Assembly (NCBI RefSeq): GCF_034932065.1
Contig: NZ_JAYGHP010000002.1
Coordinates: 372,001-436,000, forward strand
Source of the DNA: Crocosphaera sp. UHCC 0190
Lineage (GTDB): Bacteria; Cyanobacteriota; Cyanobacteriia; Cyanobacteriales; Microcystaceae
DNA: 64,000 nt
Reading direction: 5' to 3'
Part shown: in pieces, positions 35,532 through 45,061 of the stretch
How the letters are laid out: each line of letters starts with the position of its first letter
Numbering within the stretch: the stretch's first letter is position 1
Made by a program: the position numbers and the translations under genes
The notes under the pieces: model-generated
What the model was told of the DNA's origin: nothing
Seen by the model: only the letters and a program-made list of their open reading frames with translations
Database searches by the model: none

Positions 35532-36896
35532 TTATAATGTTTGTGGGCGAAATTCATATAAACAGTAACGGTTACGCCCTGTAGCTTTCGCTTGATACAA
35601 TGCCTGATCAGCAGCTTTAATCAGTTTTTCTGGAGAAACATGAGCAGTGGGAATAGTAGTTGCTACCCCCAAACTTAAGGTAACATAGGGACTGCACTGG
35701 GAACAACAATGAGGAATCTTTAAATTTTCTACTCCTAAACATAGCTGTTGAGCAACTTTTTCTGCCCCTAAACTATTAGTATTAGAAAGAATAATGACAA
35801 ACTCTTCACCACCAAAACGAGCCACTAAATCCGCTGGACGCTTTACTAACTGTTTCATCAGTTTAGTGACTTTTTGTAGACATTTATCTCCCGCTTGATG
35901 AAAATAACAATCATTGTAGAGTTTGAAATAATCAACATCGCCTAAAATCAAAGAAATAAACTTTCTTTCTCTGGCTAATATTTTCCATTCTCGTAATAGA
36001 TATTCATTAAAATAACGACGATTATAAACTTGAGTTAATTCATCAACATTCGCTAAATATTCTAGCTCTTTTTTAGCCTGTTCTAACTCTTGAGTTCTTT
36101 GAATTACTTTTTCTTCTAATGTTTGGGAATATTCTTTGAGTTTTTCATAATATTGAGCCGTTTGAATGGCGGCAGCGGCTTGAGAGGTTAAAGACGTAAA
36201 TAACTTTAATTCTTCACTTGTATAATTAGTGGGTTGAACATGACTCACTTTAATCACACCAATGGTTTGATTTTGTACTTTTAGCGGCGCACAAATGAGG
36301 GATTTGGTGTTTGGATCATCAGCAATATATCGAGAATCTTCACTAACATTATTGACGATTTCTGCTTTTCCAGAACGCAACACATGACCGGAGATACTGC
36401 TAATAGTTCCTTGACTCTTGTAGCAGATTTTCCCTTGATAGGAAAAAACTTCTAATTCTCCTCGTTGATTCAAAAACTTGAAGGAAATATTATCATTTTT
36501 TAGCAGCTTATTAGTTTCTTCAACAACCACATCCATGATTTCTTGAAGGGTTAAACAAATAGAGAGTTTATGGGAAATATCTGAAAGAAAATTGATTTCT
36601 TCATACTTTTCTAATGTCTCAATAGCTAAGGATTTTTTTTCAAATTCCTGATAAGCAGCATGAGTTAACATCTGAGCAATAATTTGTGCCGTTTCTTCTC
36701 CATGAATTTGCCCAAGAATTTGCTCATTAAGGGTAATTGGATAATGACAAGGAAAAACGCCATTAAACTCACCCAAAACCATATTTCCTTGCTCATCAGT
36801 GATGAGGAAGGAAGTATTTAAAGCTAAACTGAGATTTTTAATCAGGGAACAAAGCTCCGGTTTTGCCAAAAGCTTTTTCAATTTAACCTGAATCAT
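35532..36896 (-). CDS. GAF-GGDEF diguanylate cyclase
   Basis: Makes the second messenger c-di-GMP from two GTP. The 454-residue protein has an unassigned N-terminal domain (1-95), a GAF domain (about 100-250), a coiled linker (250-278) and a GGDEF domain. The active motif GGEEF is at 362-366, and an RxxD product-inhibition site (RPAD, 353-356) lies five residues before it, so activity and feedback look intact. It is 34 bases downstream of the response-regulator gene and probably co-transcribed with it; the multi-GAF kinase gene is upstream on the same strand. Confidence 0.9.
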   Translation of the reverse strand: MIQVKLKKLLAKPELCSLIKNLSLALNTSFLITDEQGNMVLGEFNGVFPCHYPITLNEQILGQIHGEETAQIIAQMLTHAAYQEFEKKSLAIETLEKYEEINFLSDISHKLSICLTLQEIMDVVVEETNKLLKNDNISFKFLNQRGELEVFSYQGKICYKSQGTISSISGHVLRSGKAEIVNNVSEDSRYIADDPNTKSLICAPLKVQNQTIGVIKVSHVQPTNYTSEELKLFTSLTSQAAAAIQTAQYYEKLKEYSQTLEEKVIQRTQELEQAKKELEYLANVDELTQVYNRRYFNEYLLREWKILARERKFISLILGDVDYFKLYNDCYFHQAGDKCLQKVTKLMKQLVKRPADLVARFGGEEFVIILSNTNSLGAEKVAQQLCLGVENLKIPHCCSQCSPYVTLSLGVATTIPTAHVSPEKLIKAADQALYQAKATGRNRYCLYEFRPQTL

Positions 36897-36930
36897 GATC
36901 GGTTAGGGCGAAGGTCTGCAACTCTTTTAA

Positions 36931-37317
36931 TTATACTTGATTGATTCCCAAAATTTCTTTAGACTTCTTCAGCACTTCTTTGGGACGGAAGGGTTTAGTA
37001 ATATATAAGTCTGCACCGACGGCTATGCCATTGTCTCGATCAAATGCCTGTCCTCTCGCCGTTAAGAGAATGATATAGATATCAGCAATTTTCAGGGTTT
37101 GCTTGACTTGTTCACAGACTTCTAACCCACTCATTTGGGGCATCATCACATCTAAAAATACTAAATCAGGTTGTTCTTTTTGAATAATTTCTAGAGCCTC
37201 TGTGCCATTTCTTGCTGTTAATATTAAAATTTCATTTTCTTCTTCCAATTCCTCTAAAATTTGCTCCATCAAAATCAGAATATTCGGTTCATCATCAGCT
37301 ATTAAAACTTTTTTCAT
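36931..37317 (-). CDS. Single-domain response regulator (CheY-like)
   Basis: Receiver domain of 128 residues without output domain. The phospho-acceptor is Asp56 (FLDVMMP), with acidic pocket DDE (8-10), Thr86 and Lys108 (ITKPF), all intact. It lies between the genes of the multi-GAF histidine kinase and the diguanylate cyclase, which makes it the likely phosphate acceptor of that kinase. How it would act on the cyclase (by binding) is inference. Confidence 0.92.
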   Translation of the reverse strand: MKKVLIADDEPNILILMEQILEELEEENEILILTARNGTEALEIIQKEQPDLVFLDVMMPQMSGLEVCEQVKQTLKIADIYIILLTARGQAFDRDNGIAVGADLYITKPFRPKEVLKKSKEILGINQV

Positions 37318-37368
37318 TGTGTTTTGTTAAAATAAAGAGTCAGTTAAACAAAAAAGCAGACGCAGAAA

Positions 37369-37394
37369 TTAACCTTTTGTTAACAAAAGGTTAA
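37369..37394. promoter_or_regulatory. Perfect 26-bp palindrome before the response-regulator gene
   Basis: ttaaccttttgtt followed directly by its reverse complement lies 52 bases upstream of the response-regulator start, in the gap after the kinase gene. With no loop it suits a dimeric DNA-binding protein better than an RNA hairpin. There is no T-run to suggest a terminator. Confidence 0.55.
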
Positions 37395-37456
37395 TGTTGA
37401 GAGATAAAAAAATATCTTAAACAGAGTCATGATAATTTTTTTTTGATATTTTTCAA

Positions 37457-40400
37457 TTAAGTTAATTGATTAATGGGCAGTTTAACAAAGAAAATTGTGC
37501 CTTTTCCTAATTGACTTTCTAACCAAATTTGTCCACCATGTCGTTCAATAATTTGTTTACAAATTGATAGTCCTAATCCCGTTCCTCTGGGTTTATTGGT
37601 TAAAATATTCCCCACTTGTTGAAAAGGCTCAAAGACTTTGCCATAATCATTGTGCGCGATTCCGATACCCGTATCCGTGATCTTAATCAATAAATCTTGG
37701 TGATTTACCCTTGCTTGACAGGTAACTGAGCCAATTTCCGTAAATTTAACGGCATTAGAAAAAAGATTAATAAATACTTGAATTAAGCGATCTTCGTCCC
37801 CAAAAATCAGTGGTAAATCTGGTGGGAAGTCTTGCAATAAAGACAAATTTTGATCTTCAAACAGATAAGATGTTGCGGCGATCGCCCTTTCTAAAATTAG
37901 GGAAGGAGAGACTTGAGAAAAGTGCCATTCCACCTTACCTGCTTCCATTTTAGCCATATCTAAAACATCATTAACTAAACTGGTGAGGCGTTCTGATTCT
38001 GAAACAATAATATCAAGGTTTTGTTTCACCCGTTCCAGTGCTTTTTCAGTTGCCTGATCCTTCAGATTAAGCTGGGGAAAAATGACCTTATATAGTTTAT
38101 CTCGAATCAAAGAAGCAAACCCTAAAACAGAGGTTAAAGGCGTTCTTAATTCGTGGGAAACCGTCGCCAACAAATCATCTTTTACCCGTTCTGTCTCTCG
38201 TTCTTTGGTAATATCTCGAATTAAAATTACTGCCCCTAAATATTCTTCCCTCTCTTCTCCTTGTTCTTTAATAATATTACTAGCCAAGGCTTGACCAATG
38301 CGTTCTTGGGACAACTTAACTTCTCCCGTAATCACCTCTTTTTGGTCAAGTTTCTTTTGTTCGATCAGTGCCGATAATTCCGCTGGAAACACCTCATGGG
38401 CCTGCCTTCCTTGTGGGGCTTCTGTTAGATTAAACATGGACAGTAAGGCTGGATTAAAACGGGTAATTTTTCCTGAGTTATCGATAACTAACAAACCATC
38501 TCCCAAATTATCCACAATAGCATTAAGATCAGCCAGGGTACTTTGTAAGACATCAGACTGCTGTTGAGTCTGGGTTAATAATTCTGTTTGATCGATGGCA
38601 ACCCCTAACTGGTTAGCCACCTGTTTCAGTAAGTTCACCTCTCGTTTTTGCCAAGAACGGGGGCCCGTATTCTGATAGACCCCTAATAGTCCCCATAATT
38701 GATTTCTCACAAAAACAGGCACTACCACGAAGGCCCTCACTTGAAATTGCGCCAAAATATCAATATGACATGGGGTTAATCCAGCTTGATAAATGTTACG
38801 AATCGCCCAGGTTTCGTGGTGACGATATCTCCCCCCTTGAGTTTCTTGAAGATAGGTGTCTTCCCACATCGGTTTTTCCCCGAATTCTCCCGTTAAAGGT
38901 TTCCAACCTTCCCCAAGGGACTCATAAAGAAATTCACCATCCCAATTGTCCAAGAAACGATAAACCACCACGCGATCGCACTGCAACATCTGTCTCACTT
39001 CTTCCGTGGTGGAATAAAAGATTGATTCGAGATCTAAACGTTGACGAATACGCTTAATTACCCTAGCTAATGCCTTTTCTTGGGCGGCAATTTGGGCTAG
39101 ACTTTGTTTTTGTTGCTGCACTTGCTCTAAGGCGTTTTCCAGGGCTTGAGAGCGTTCTTGGGTTTGTTTTAATAATTCGGCTTGTTGTAAGGCTACGCTG
39201 AGGTTAGTAGCAATTTTGGTAATAAACCCCTTTTCTGAGGTTTTCCACTGACGGGGGCCCGAACATTGATGAATACATAATAACCCCCAGAGTTCCTCCC
39301 CTTTCAGTAAAGGGGCCACTATATTTGCCCGCACTTGAAACTGGGCCAATATGTCTCGATAACAGTCTGATAAGTCAGCTTTTTCTACATCATTAATAGT
39401 ACAAACATGACTTTGTTGATAATAGGGCGCACTATGTCTGGCAAAACAATTATCTTCCACTTGGGCCGTCAAAGCGGAAATATATTCGGCGGCCACATCT
39501 TCTGATACTAATTCTGCTAGGGAAAATTCTGAATCAGGATCAAATTGAAACACGGCGACTCGATCTGCTTTGAGGAGATAACGGACTTCCGTGACAGCAG
39601 TTTGAAAAATGGTATCTAAATCGAGGGTACGACGAATTTTATCAATGACTTCAGACAAGGCCCGTTCTTGTTGCACTGCGATCGCCTGTTCTTGAGCATA
39701 GTCTTGAATTTGTTGTACATAAAAAGTTTGTTGCAGGGCAATACTGACATGGTGGGCCACCTGTTGTAATAACTGCACTTCATCGCTTTGCCAATTTCGG
39801 GACTGGGTATGTTCAAACCCTGCGAGTAGTCCCCAAAGTCGTAACCCTTGGAACAGGGGAACGACGGCCATGGATTTCACCCCAAAGCTTTCTAAGATTT
39901 CCAGGTGACAACGAGAGGAGCGATCATCTGTTTCAATATTATTAATGACACAGGTATGATTTTCTTGAAATCTTCCCCCTTGGGTTTCTTGTAAATATTC
40001 ATCATCCCAACGACGGCCCACTAAAGCTAAAAATTCCCTAGGATCTGATTCAAAGATAAATTTACCCCCATAGTCGGGATCAAATTGATAAATGGCAATA
40101 TGTTCTACCCCTAAGAGTTTTTGCACTTCTGTGGCGGCAGTTTGAAAGATGGTATTTAAGTCGAGGGTTCGACGAATTTTATCGATTACAATGGCCAGCG
40201 ATCGCTCTTTTTGGTTAGTCTTAGCGAGGGTTTCTGTTTGTTGTTTTAAGGCGGTTTCTAGGGCTGTTTGTAGTTGTTCTTCGTGTTGTTGGGTTTGGGC
40301 TAATAAGTTGGCTTGTTGTAGGGCAATGCCTAGGTTTACTCCCACTTGTACCATAAAATTGATTTCTGCATCTTCCCAGTGACGAGGCCCTGAGTTTTGA

Positions 40401-41443
40401 TAAGCGGCTAATAACCCCCAAAGGCAGTTATTTTTGTAGAGGGCAACAATAATATAAGCTTGGGCTTCATATCTTTGGATTAGTTCGATATAACAATCAG
40501 GAAATCCTGCTTGATAGATGTTATCACAGACTCGCAATAGGTCTTGAGGGGTAAAGATTCTCCCTTCTGTGCTTTGTAAGTAACTGTCGCTTAGTTCAGG
40601 GTTTCCTAATAATTTGAGGCGACATTCAGCAATTCTGGCACCAATGGCCAAATCTTCTTGTTGTTTGCTGAGTAAAGATGTCCAGCCCTCTCCCACAGAT
40701 TCCATGATAAACTCTCCACTGTAATCGTCATGGAGGCGATAAATAGCTACTCGATCTGCTTTGAGGAGTTGACGGGCTTCTTGGGTAGCTGTGGTTAAAA
40801 TGGTATTAATATCAAGCGATCGCCGAATTTTATCAATAATTTTGGCAATGGTTTCCTGTCGCTGTACAGCTTGCTCTACTGCTTCATTTAAGTGTTTTGC
40901 TTGATTTTGTTGTTTTTGGTACATTTCGGTTTGTTCTACGGCGATACTTAAATGAAGGGCGATCTGTTGCACAAACAGAATTTCTGTCTCTTCCCAATAA
41001 CGGGGTTGTGAGCAATGATGAATCAGCAACCGTCCCCAAGGTTGTTTTCTTTTGTAGATGGGAACCACAATTTGCCCTTGACAATCCCATTTTTGCACCA
41101 GGGAACAATAGCGATCTGGTAAAATAACTGATTGAAAATCATTGACTAACCACAGTCCGTCGGGTTGGGCATAAATTTGATAAGCTTCTTCTAATTTATG
41201 ATCCCAGGGCAACTGTTGACTAGCGTAGATATCAGGCGATCGCCCACTTCCCTCACTCACCCACCCCTGATGATTCGAGTCTAAGGGATAAATGCCTACC
41301 CGATCTGTCTTTAATAGCTGTCGAACTTGATTGGTCGTCAATAGAAAAATCTGCTCTAATTCTACGAATTCCTGGATTTTTTTGACTATTTCTCTTAAAA
41401 ACTCCTGCTGAGCCATTAATAAAGGGTTTTGCTTCATTGGCAT
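37457..41443 (-). CDS. Five-GAF sensor histidine kinase, probable multi-cyanobacteriochrome
   Basis: Soluble hybrid-sensor kinase of 1328 residues: GAF1 (about 21-170), GAF2 (200-375), GAF3 (417-570), GAF4 (597-752), GAF5 (792-950), PAS (968-1080), HisKA with His1097 (SHELRTP) and an HATPase domain (N-box near 1230, DTGIG 1257-1261, GTGLGLS). Four GAF domains keep a Cys at the bilin-attachment place: Cys317-Tyr, Cys512-His, Cys694-Tyr, Cys892-His. GAF4 also has DNCF (664-667), the DXCF second-cysteine motif of blue/green types. GAF3 and GAF5 carry W(D/E)D-x-YLQETQGGR-(F/Y), as in red/green types. GAF1 lacks the Cys. Light sensing is inferred. It is followed by a response regulator and a diguanylate cyclase. 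Confidence 0.88.
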   Translation of the reverse strand: MPMKQNPLLMAQQEFLREIVKKIQEFVELEQIFLLTTNQVRQLLKTDRVGIYPLDSNHQGWVSEGSGRSPDIYASQQLPWDHKLEEAYQIYAQPDGLWLVNDFQSVILPDRYCSLVQKWDCQGQIVVPIYKRKQPWGRLLIHHCSQPRYWEETEILFVQQIALHLSIAVEQTEMYQKQQNQAKHLNEAVEQAVQRQETIAKIIDKIRRSLDINTILTTATQEARQLLKADRVAIYRLHDDYSGEFIMESVGEGWTSLLSKQQEDLAIGARIAECRLKLLGNPELSDSYLQSTEGRIFTPQDLLRVCDNIYQAGFPDCYIELIQRYEAQAYIIVALYKNNCLWGLLAAYQNSGPRHWEDAEINFMVQVGVNLGIALQQANLLAQTQQHEEQLQTALETALKQQTETLAKTNQKERSLAIVIDKIRRTLDLNTIFQTAATEVQKLLGVEHIAIYQFDPDYGGKFIFESDPREFLALVGRRWDDEYLQETQGGRFQENHTCVINNIETDDRSSRCHLEILESFGVKSMAVVPLFQGLRLWGLLAGFEHTQSRNWQSDEVQLLQQVAHHVSIALQQTFYVQQIQDYAQEQAIAVQQERALSEVIDKIRRTLDLDTIFQTAVTEVRYLLKADRVAVFQFDPDSEFSLAELVSEDVAAEYISALTAQVEDNCFARHSAPYYQQSHVCTINDVEKADLSDCYRDILAQFQVRANIVAPLLKGEELWGLLCIHQCSGPRQWKTSEKGFITKIATNLSVALQQAELLKQTQERSQALENALEQVQQQKQSLAQIAAQEKALARVIKRIRQRLDLESIFYSTTEEVRQMLQCDRVVVYRFLDNWDGEFLYESLGEGWKPLTGEFGEKPMWEDTYLQETQGGRYRHHETWAIRNIYQAGLTPCHIDILAQFQVRAFVVVPVFVRNQLWGLLGVYQNTGPRSWQKREVNLLKQVANQLGVAIDQTELLTQTQQQSDVLQSTLADLNAIVDNLGDGLLVIDNSGKITRFNPALLSMFNLTEAPQGRQAHEVFPAELSALIEQKKLDQKEVITGEVKLSQERIGQALASNIIKEQGEEREEYLGAVILIRDITKERETERVKDDLLATVSHELRTPLTSVLGFASLIRDKLYKVIFPQLNLKDQATEKALERVKQNLDIIVSESERLTSLVNDVLDMAKMEAGKVEWHFSQVSPSLILERAIAATSYLFEDQNLSLLQDFPPDLPLIFGDEDRLIQVFINLFSNAVKFTEIGSVTCQARVNHQDLLIKITDTGIGIAHNDYGKVFEPFQQVGNILTNKPRGTGLGLSICKQIIERHGGQIWLESQLGKGTIFFVKLPINQLT

Positions 41444-41913
41444 CCGATAACTCAGGGAAATATCACATAATCCAAATTATAGTTTAATCTAAAATTAATT
41501 AATTGATTACTATTTTTATTTTTAAATGTTTAAAAACAACACCCCAGTCTTACTCTCCGGTTTTATTCCTCTCTTTTGTGAGACTATCTGGAGGTATCGA
41601 ACAACCCCTTAACTCTTAACAAACTCAAGACAAGGGCTATTGATTGACTCCCATTTTACCCATTTGAGGAATGATCCGTTTTCTGACTGGGTGTTGTTGT
41701 CGGATACGAGACAGACGTTTAGTTTAAACAGCGTTAACTTACCTCTTGGTTTTACTGATGTTCACTGGGCTGTTTGATCTGCCAGGGAAGCTTTACCTTG
41801 CTTCAATTACCAATATATCAACTTCCTTTCCCCCTTGACAGCTTTTGTAACAAAGCTTCATATTTGATGATTACTGGTGAAGTTTTCAGGCTTACTTAAG
41901 AGGAATTGGATTT
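41444..41913. other. 470-bp intergenic region upstream of the multi-GAF kinase
   Basis: No gene, tRNA or strong terminator was found. It should contain the kinase promoter. The stretch around 41580-41800 is less AT-rich than the flanks and could encode a small RNA, but I see no clear stem followed by a T-run. Confidence 0.4.
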
Positions 41914-42429
41914 TTAACTATTTTTTTCTTTCAAATTACAATGTTTTTGCAGTAAAGATAAAGCCAATTCAAAAGAGTTTGGTTGAGTTTGCACTGCATA
42001 AGCTTCCCGTTCTAAATCTTGGCGATGAATATCAGAATATTGTTGAAAAAAAGGACGAGCATAATTAATCGGTTCAACCTCTAATCTTAAGGTTGTTATT
42101 TTACCTTTTCCAGCGCAAACTTGAGCAGCATGAACCGATTCATGAATAAGAGTTGGGAGAGAAATATTGAGATCAAAAACCACCGGATTAATCCAAATCT
42201 TTTTAGTTTCTACCTGTAATAAGCCATAGGCTCCTCTTTGGGGTGGTAAAGCAAAAATCACTTCAAATCCTGCTTTTTCTAAGTCTTTTTTCAAGGTTGT
42301 AAACTCTAAACTTTCTCTCGAAGCTTGGACAATAATAGAAGGATTTGGTAAGCCTTGATTATCGTAATATTGTTGAGGCAAGAAATGGAAAAATAGCCAA
42401 CCAGAAACCCCTAAAAAGTGAATTAACAT
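41914..42429 (-). CDS. Putative zincin-like (HExxH) protein
   Basis: Protein of 171 residues with an N-terminal hydrophobic anchor or signal segment (LIHFLGVSGWLFFHFL) and a central HESVH motif (TLIHESVHAAQ), the zinc-binding helix of gluzincin-type peptidases. A downstream Glu in DLEREAYAVQ may be the third ligand. This pattern suggests a small membrane-attached metallopeptidase. I recognise no named family; the function is inferred from the motif only. It stands alone between the kinase and the phycobilisome genes. Confidence 0.65.
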   Translation of the reverse strand: MLIHFLGVSGWLFFHFLPQQYYDNQGLPNPSIIVQASRESLEFTTLKKDLEKAGFEVIFALPPQRGAYGLLQVETKKIWINPVVFDLNISLPTLIHESVHAAQVCAGKGKITTLRLEVEPINYARPFFQQYSDIHRQDLEREAYAVQTQPNSFELALSLLQKHCNLKEKNS

Positions 42430-42869
42430 TTGTCCTTAAAGCTCTGTCAAGTATTTAGTTTTTTGGTAGCGCATTAGTTTCTTATTTTAATGTAGGATTA
42501 AGTCTCGAAAATTATTTTATCAAACATAGATAAATAAAGCATTGGGATCAGGAAGGGATCAAGGGATAAAAGAAGAAAATTCAGGGAACTAAAAAGAATG
42601 TATAGGCTGATATTCATTGTCAATGAGAAAATTTTGAGGAATGATGTAACTTAGCCCCTAAATATTCAGTAAAATATAAAAATCTGCTGAAATTTTTCAA
42701 ATTGTGGTCGAAGTTCTTTCATAGAGAAAAGCGACAACCCATGATAGGCTAAGGAAAATCCCTAAGCTCAACCAGCTTTAACGTTTTCATCAAAGCATAT
42801 TCAGTAGCCAGCTAAATCAACCTGATCGGGCTGTCATTAATCCCAATGTACCCAGTAACCTAAACTAAC
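42430..42869. other. Intergenic region upstream of the CpcD-like linker gene
   Basis: About 440 bp of AT-rich DNA between divergent genes, expected to contain the promoter of the linker and lyase genes. No gene or strong inverted repeat was seen. Confidence 0.4.
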
Positions 42870-43310
42870 ATGGCGACTAACAACGACGCAAATAACCGTG
42901 TTTTTCTATATGAAGTGGTGATTCAACCCCAAATGGCGGCACTTAACCAAATTAACGGTTTATTTCAACGTCGGGGGAAATTTTACTTAAAAGTCCCTTA
43001 TAAACGGATGAACCAAGAAATGCAACGGATCACCCGCTTAGGAGGCAAAATTGTGAATATTATGCCTGTTAATGCTCTCAATGAGCTACCGATTAAACAG
43101 AAAATTGAATTGCCCTGGTGGGTTGAAATTATAACAACACAGCCCCGTTGTTTGTATTATTTTGGCCCCTTTGACAGTCCCGAAGAAGCCCAAATTAATC
43201 AAGGGGGTTATGTGGAAGACTTAAAAGAAGAAGGTGCAAACGGTATTACCATAAAAATCAAACAATGTCAACCCCCAATCTTAACTCAAGAGTTGAATGG
43301 GGATGTCTAA
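42870..43310 (+). CDS. CpcD-domain linker fused to DUF1816
   Basis: Protein of 146 residues in two parts. Residues 8-60 form a CpcD-type phycobilisome linker domain (RVFLYEVVIQP, then GKFYLKVPYKRMNQEMQRI), as found at rod ends or in FNR. Residues 78-135 form a DUF1816 domain (LPWWVEIITTQPRCLYYFGPF, GYVEDLKEEGA). Typical CpcD is only about 80 residues, so this is a fusion that may cap rods or tether another factor to the phycobilisome. It is 33 bases upstream of the CpcS-like lyase gene. Confidence 0.82.
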   Translation: MATNNDANNRVFLYEVVIQPQMAALNQINGLFQRRGKFYLKVPYKRMNQEMQRITRLGGKIVNIMPVNALNELPIKQKIELPWWVEIITTQPRCLYYFGPFDSPEEAQINQGGYVEDLKEEGANGITIKIKQCQPPILTQELNGDV

Positions 43311-43343
43311 AAACTGTTAAAAGTAACGGGAGTCATCAAAATT

Positions 43344-43943
43344 ATGGACGCATTAGAATTTTTTCAAAATAGTTCAGGAAAATGGCGATCGCAGCGCACC
43401 ACCCATCATTTAGCCTTTAGACGGGCAGAAATTGGCAACTCAGAGATTTATGTAGAAGCTCTTGGGCCGGATCATCCAAAAATTGCCGAAATTTGCCAAC
43501 TGCACGACTTTGATCCCGCTTTAGCCATTGGGGGTGCGTTTGTCAGTTGGGATGGTTCCATGGCCTGGGATAAAGAAGACGAAAATCACGAAGGCAACAC
43601 CATTTTTGCCTTAATCCCCGATGCTGATAATCCGAGAGAGGGAATGCTCTTAAGAGAAAGGGGTTATGCAGAAATTGTCCCCATTGCCGGCCGTTATCAG
43701 ATAGATGAGGATAATGCCCTAGTGTTGGTGACAGAATACGACACCATGAGTACCATTGAAAGGTTTTGGTTTGTAAATCCTGACCTAAGATTGAGAACCA
43801 GTACGGTACAACGGTTTGGGGGCTTTAATACGGCGACGTTTTGCGCGGAAATGCGTCAGGAAGACAAGGGCAATGACTCCGTTGATGCCGTCGTCGGCAA
43901 CGTCTCAACCCTCAATCCTTGCTATTCCATTACGGGTTGGTAG
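43344..43943 (+). CDS. cpcS: Phycobiliprotein lyase, CpcS/CpeS family
   Basis: Chromophore lyase (199 residues, ten-strand lipocalin-like barrel) that attaches phycocyanobilin to Cys84-type sites of phycobiliproteins. The N-terminal FFQNSSGKWRSQRTTHHLAFR and the SWDGSMAW and RFWFVNPDLRLRTS segments match the CpcS group. It follows the CpcD-DUF1816 gene closely and precedes cpcG. Which CpcS type (CpcS-I or the partner of CpcU) cannot be decided here. Confidence 0.88.
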   Translation: MDALEFFQNSSGKWRSQRTTHHLAFRRAEIGNSEIYVEALGPDHPKIAEICQLHDFDPALAIGGAFVSWDGSMAWDKEDENHEGNTIFALIPDADNPREGMLLRERGYAEIVPIAGRYQIDEDNALVLVTEYDTMSTIERFWFVNPDLRLRTSTVQRFGGFNTATFCAEMRQEDKGNDSVDAVVGNVSTLNPCYSITGW

Positions 43944-44127
43944 AGAAGGGTGAGAGGTGTGGGAGGTTTAATAGAAGGTAATTTCTCCCTTGTTTCCCCC
44001 CTCTTCTTTCTCCTTCCCTTTCTAATTAATTGTAATAATTGTTAATATTACTCGGCTTAACGTCCCCAACTCCCTTATGATTAGGATTACAGTTTTTAAG
44101 AATTTGTAAAATAACGGAGGTTCAAAC

Positions 44128-44880
44128 TTGGCTCTTCCTCTTTTAGATTACGCGCCAAAATCCCAAAATGCGCGAGTAGAAGGATACCTGGTACCAGGAG
44201 ACGAGCAACCGATCGTCTTTACCACAGAAAATCTCCTCTCTCCAGGAGAAATGGGTAATCTGATCGAAGCGGCTTACCGCCAGATCTTTTTCCATGCGTT
44301 TCAGTGGGATCGGGAACCTGTCCTAGAGTCCCAACTCCGTAATGGACAAATTACCGTGCGGGACTTCATTCGTGGTTTGTTACTCTCTAAGACGTTTATC
44401 AACAGCTTCTACGAGAAAAATAGTAACTACCGCTTTGTTGAACAGTGTGTTCAACGGGTACTCGGCCGGGATGTCTACAGCGAACGGGAAAAAATCACTT
44501 GGTCTATTGTCGTTGCGACCAAAGGATACGGCGGTTTCATCGACGAATTGCTCAATAGTGATGAGTATCTAGAAAACTTCGGTTATGATACCGTTCCTTT
44601 CCAACGTCGTCGTAACTTACCTGGACGCGAAGCGGGTGAAACCCCCTTCAATATCAAGTCCCCCCGTTATGATGGCTACTATCGCACCATTTTGGGCTTC
44701 CCCCAAATCGTTTGGCAAAACGAAATCCGTCGTTACGTTCCTCAAGACCAAAAAGCCAAAGCAGGAGATCCTTCCAACTTCTTAGGAGTAGCACGGAGTC
44801 TTCCCAGTGCTAAAGGAAACCCCACTGGCAGGGTTTCTACCGGAAGTCTGGATTATATGGCGGCTGTTCCTCGTCGTTAA
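44128..44880 (+). CDS. cpcG: Phycobilisome rod-core linker CpcG
   Basis: Linker (250 residues) attaching phycocyanin rods to the allophycocyanin core. It opens with [20 protein letters not shown], the CpcG signature, followed by the Pfam linker domain ([16 protein letters not shown]) and a short C-terminus without a membrane helix. It is therefore the core-attached CpcG1 type, not the photosystem-I-associated CpcL type. The start is an unusual TTG at 44128, fixed by a strong GGAGG seven bases upstream and by homology. Confidence 0.95.
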   Translation: MALPLLDYAPKSQNARVEGYLVPGDEQPIVFTTENLLSPGEMGNLIEAAYRQIFFHAFQWDREPVLESQLRNGQITVRDFIRGLLLSKTFINSFYEKNSNYRFVEQCVQRVLGRDVYSEREKITWSIVVATKGYGGFIDELLNSDEYLENFGYDTVPFQRRRNLPGREAGETPFNIKSPRYDGYYRTILGFPQIVWQNEIRRYVPQDQKAKAGDPSNFLGVARSLPSAKGNPTGRVSTGSLDYMAAVPRR

Positions 44881-44909
44881 TTAAACGGCGTTATTCTGAA
44901 GCTTAAGGC

Positions 44910-44986
44910 TTAGGGAAAGTTGCGGATGGGCAGGATGATTAAGTCAACTCGACGAAGTTATGCTGTGGATCTGTGGCTTTCCCTAA
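44910..44986 (+). other. Long-loop stem downstream of cpcG
   Basis: A 10-bp perfect inverted repeat ttagggaaag/ctttccctaa encloses 57 bases and is followed by tttt, 30 bases after the cpcG stop. It may be the 3' end of the cpcG message or a short structured RNA. Confidence 0.4.
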
Positions 44987-45061
44987 TTTTATTGGTGAGT
45001 TTTTTCAAGAATTAATGATAGTTAATCAATGCTATAATTTCTCGAAAAATGATTGATTTGA

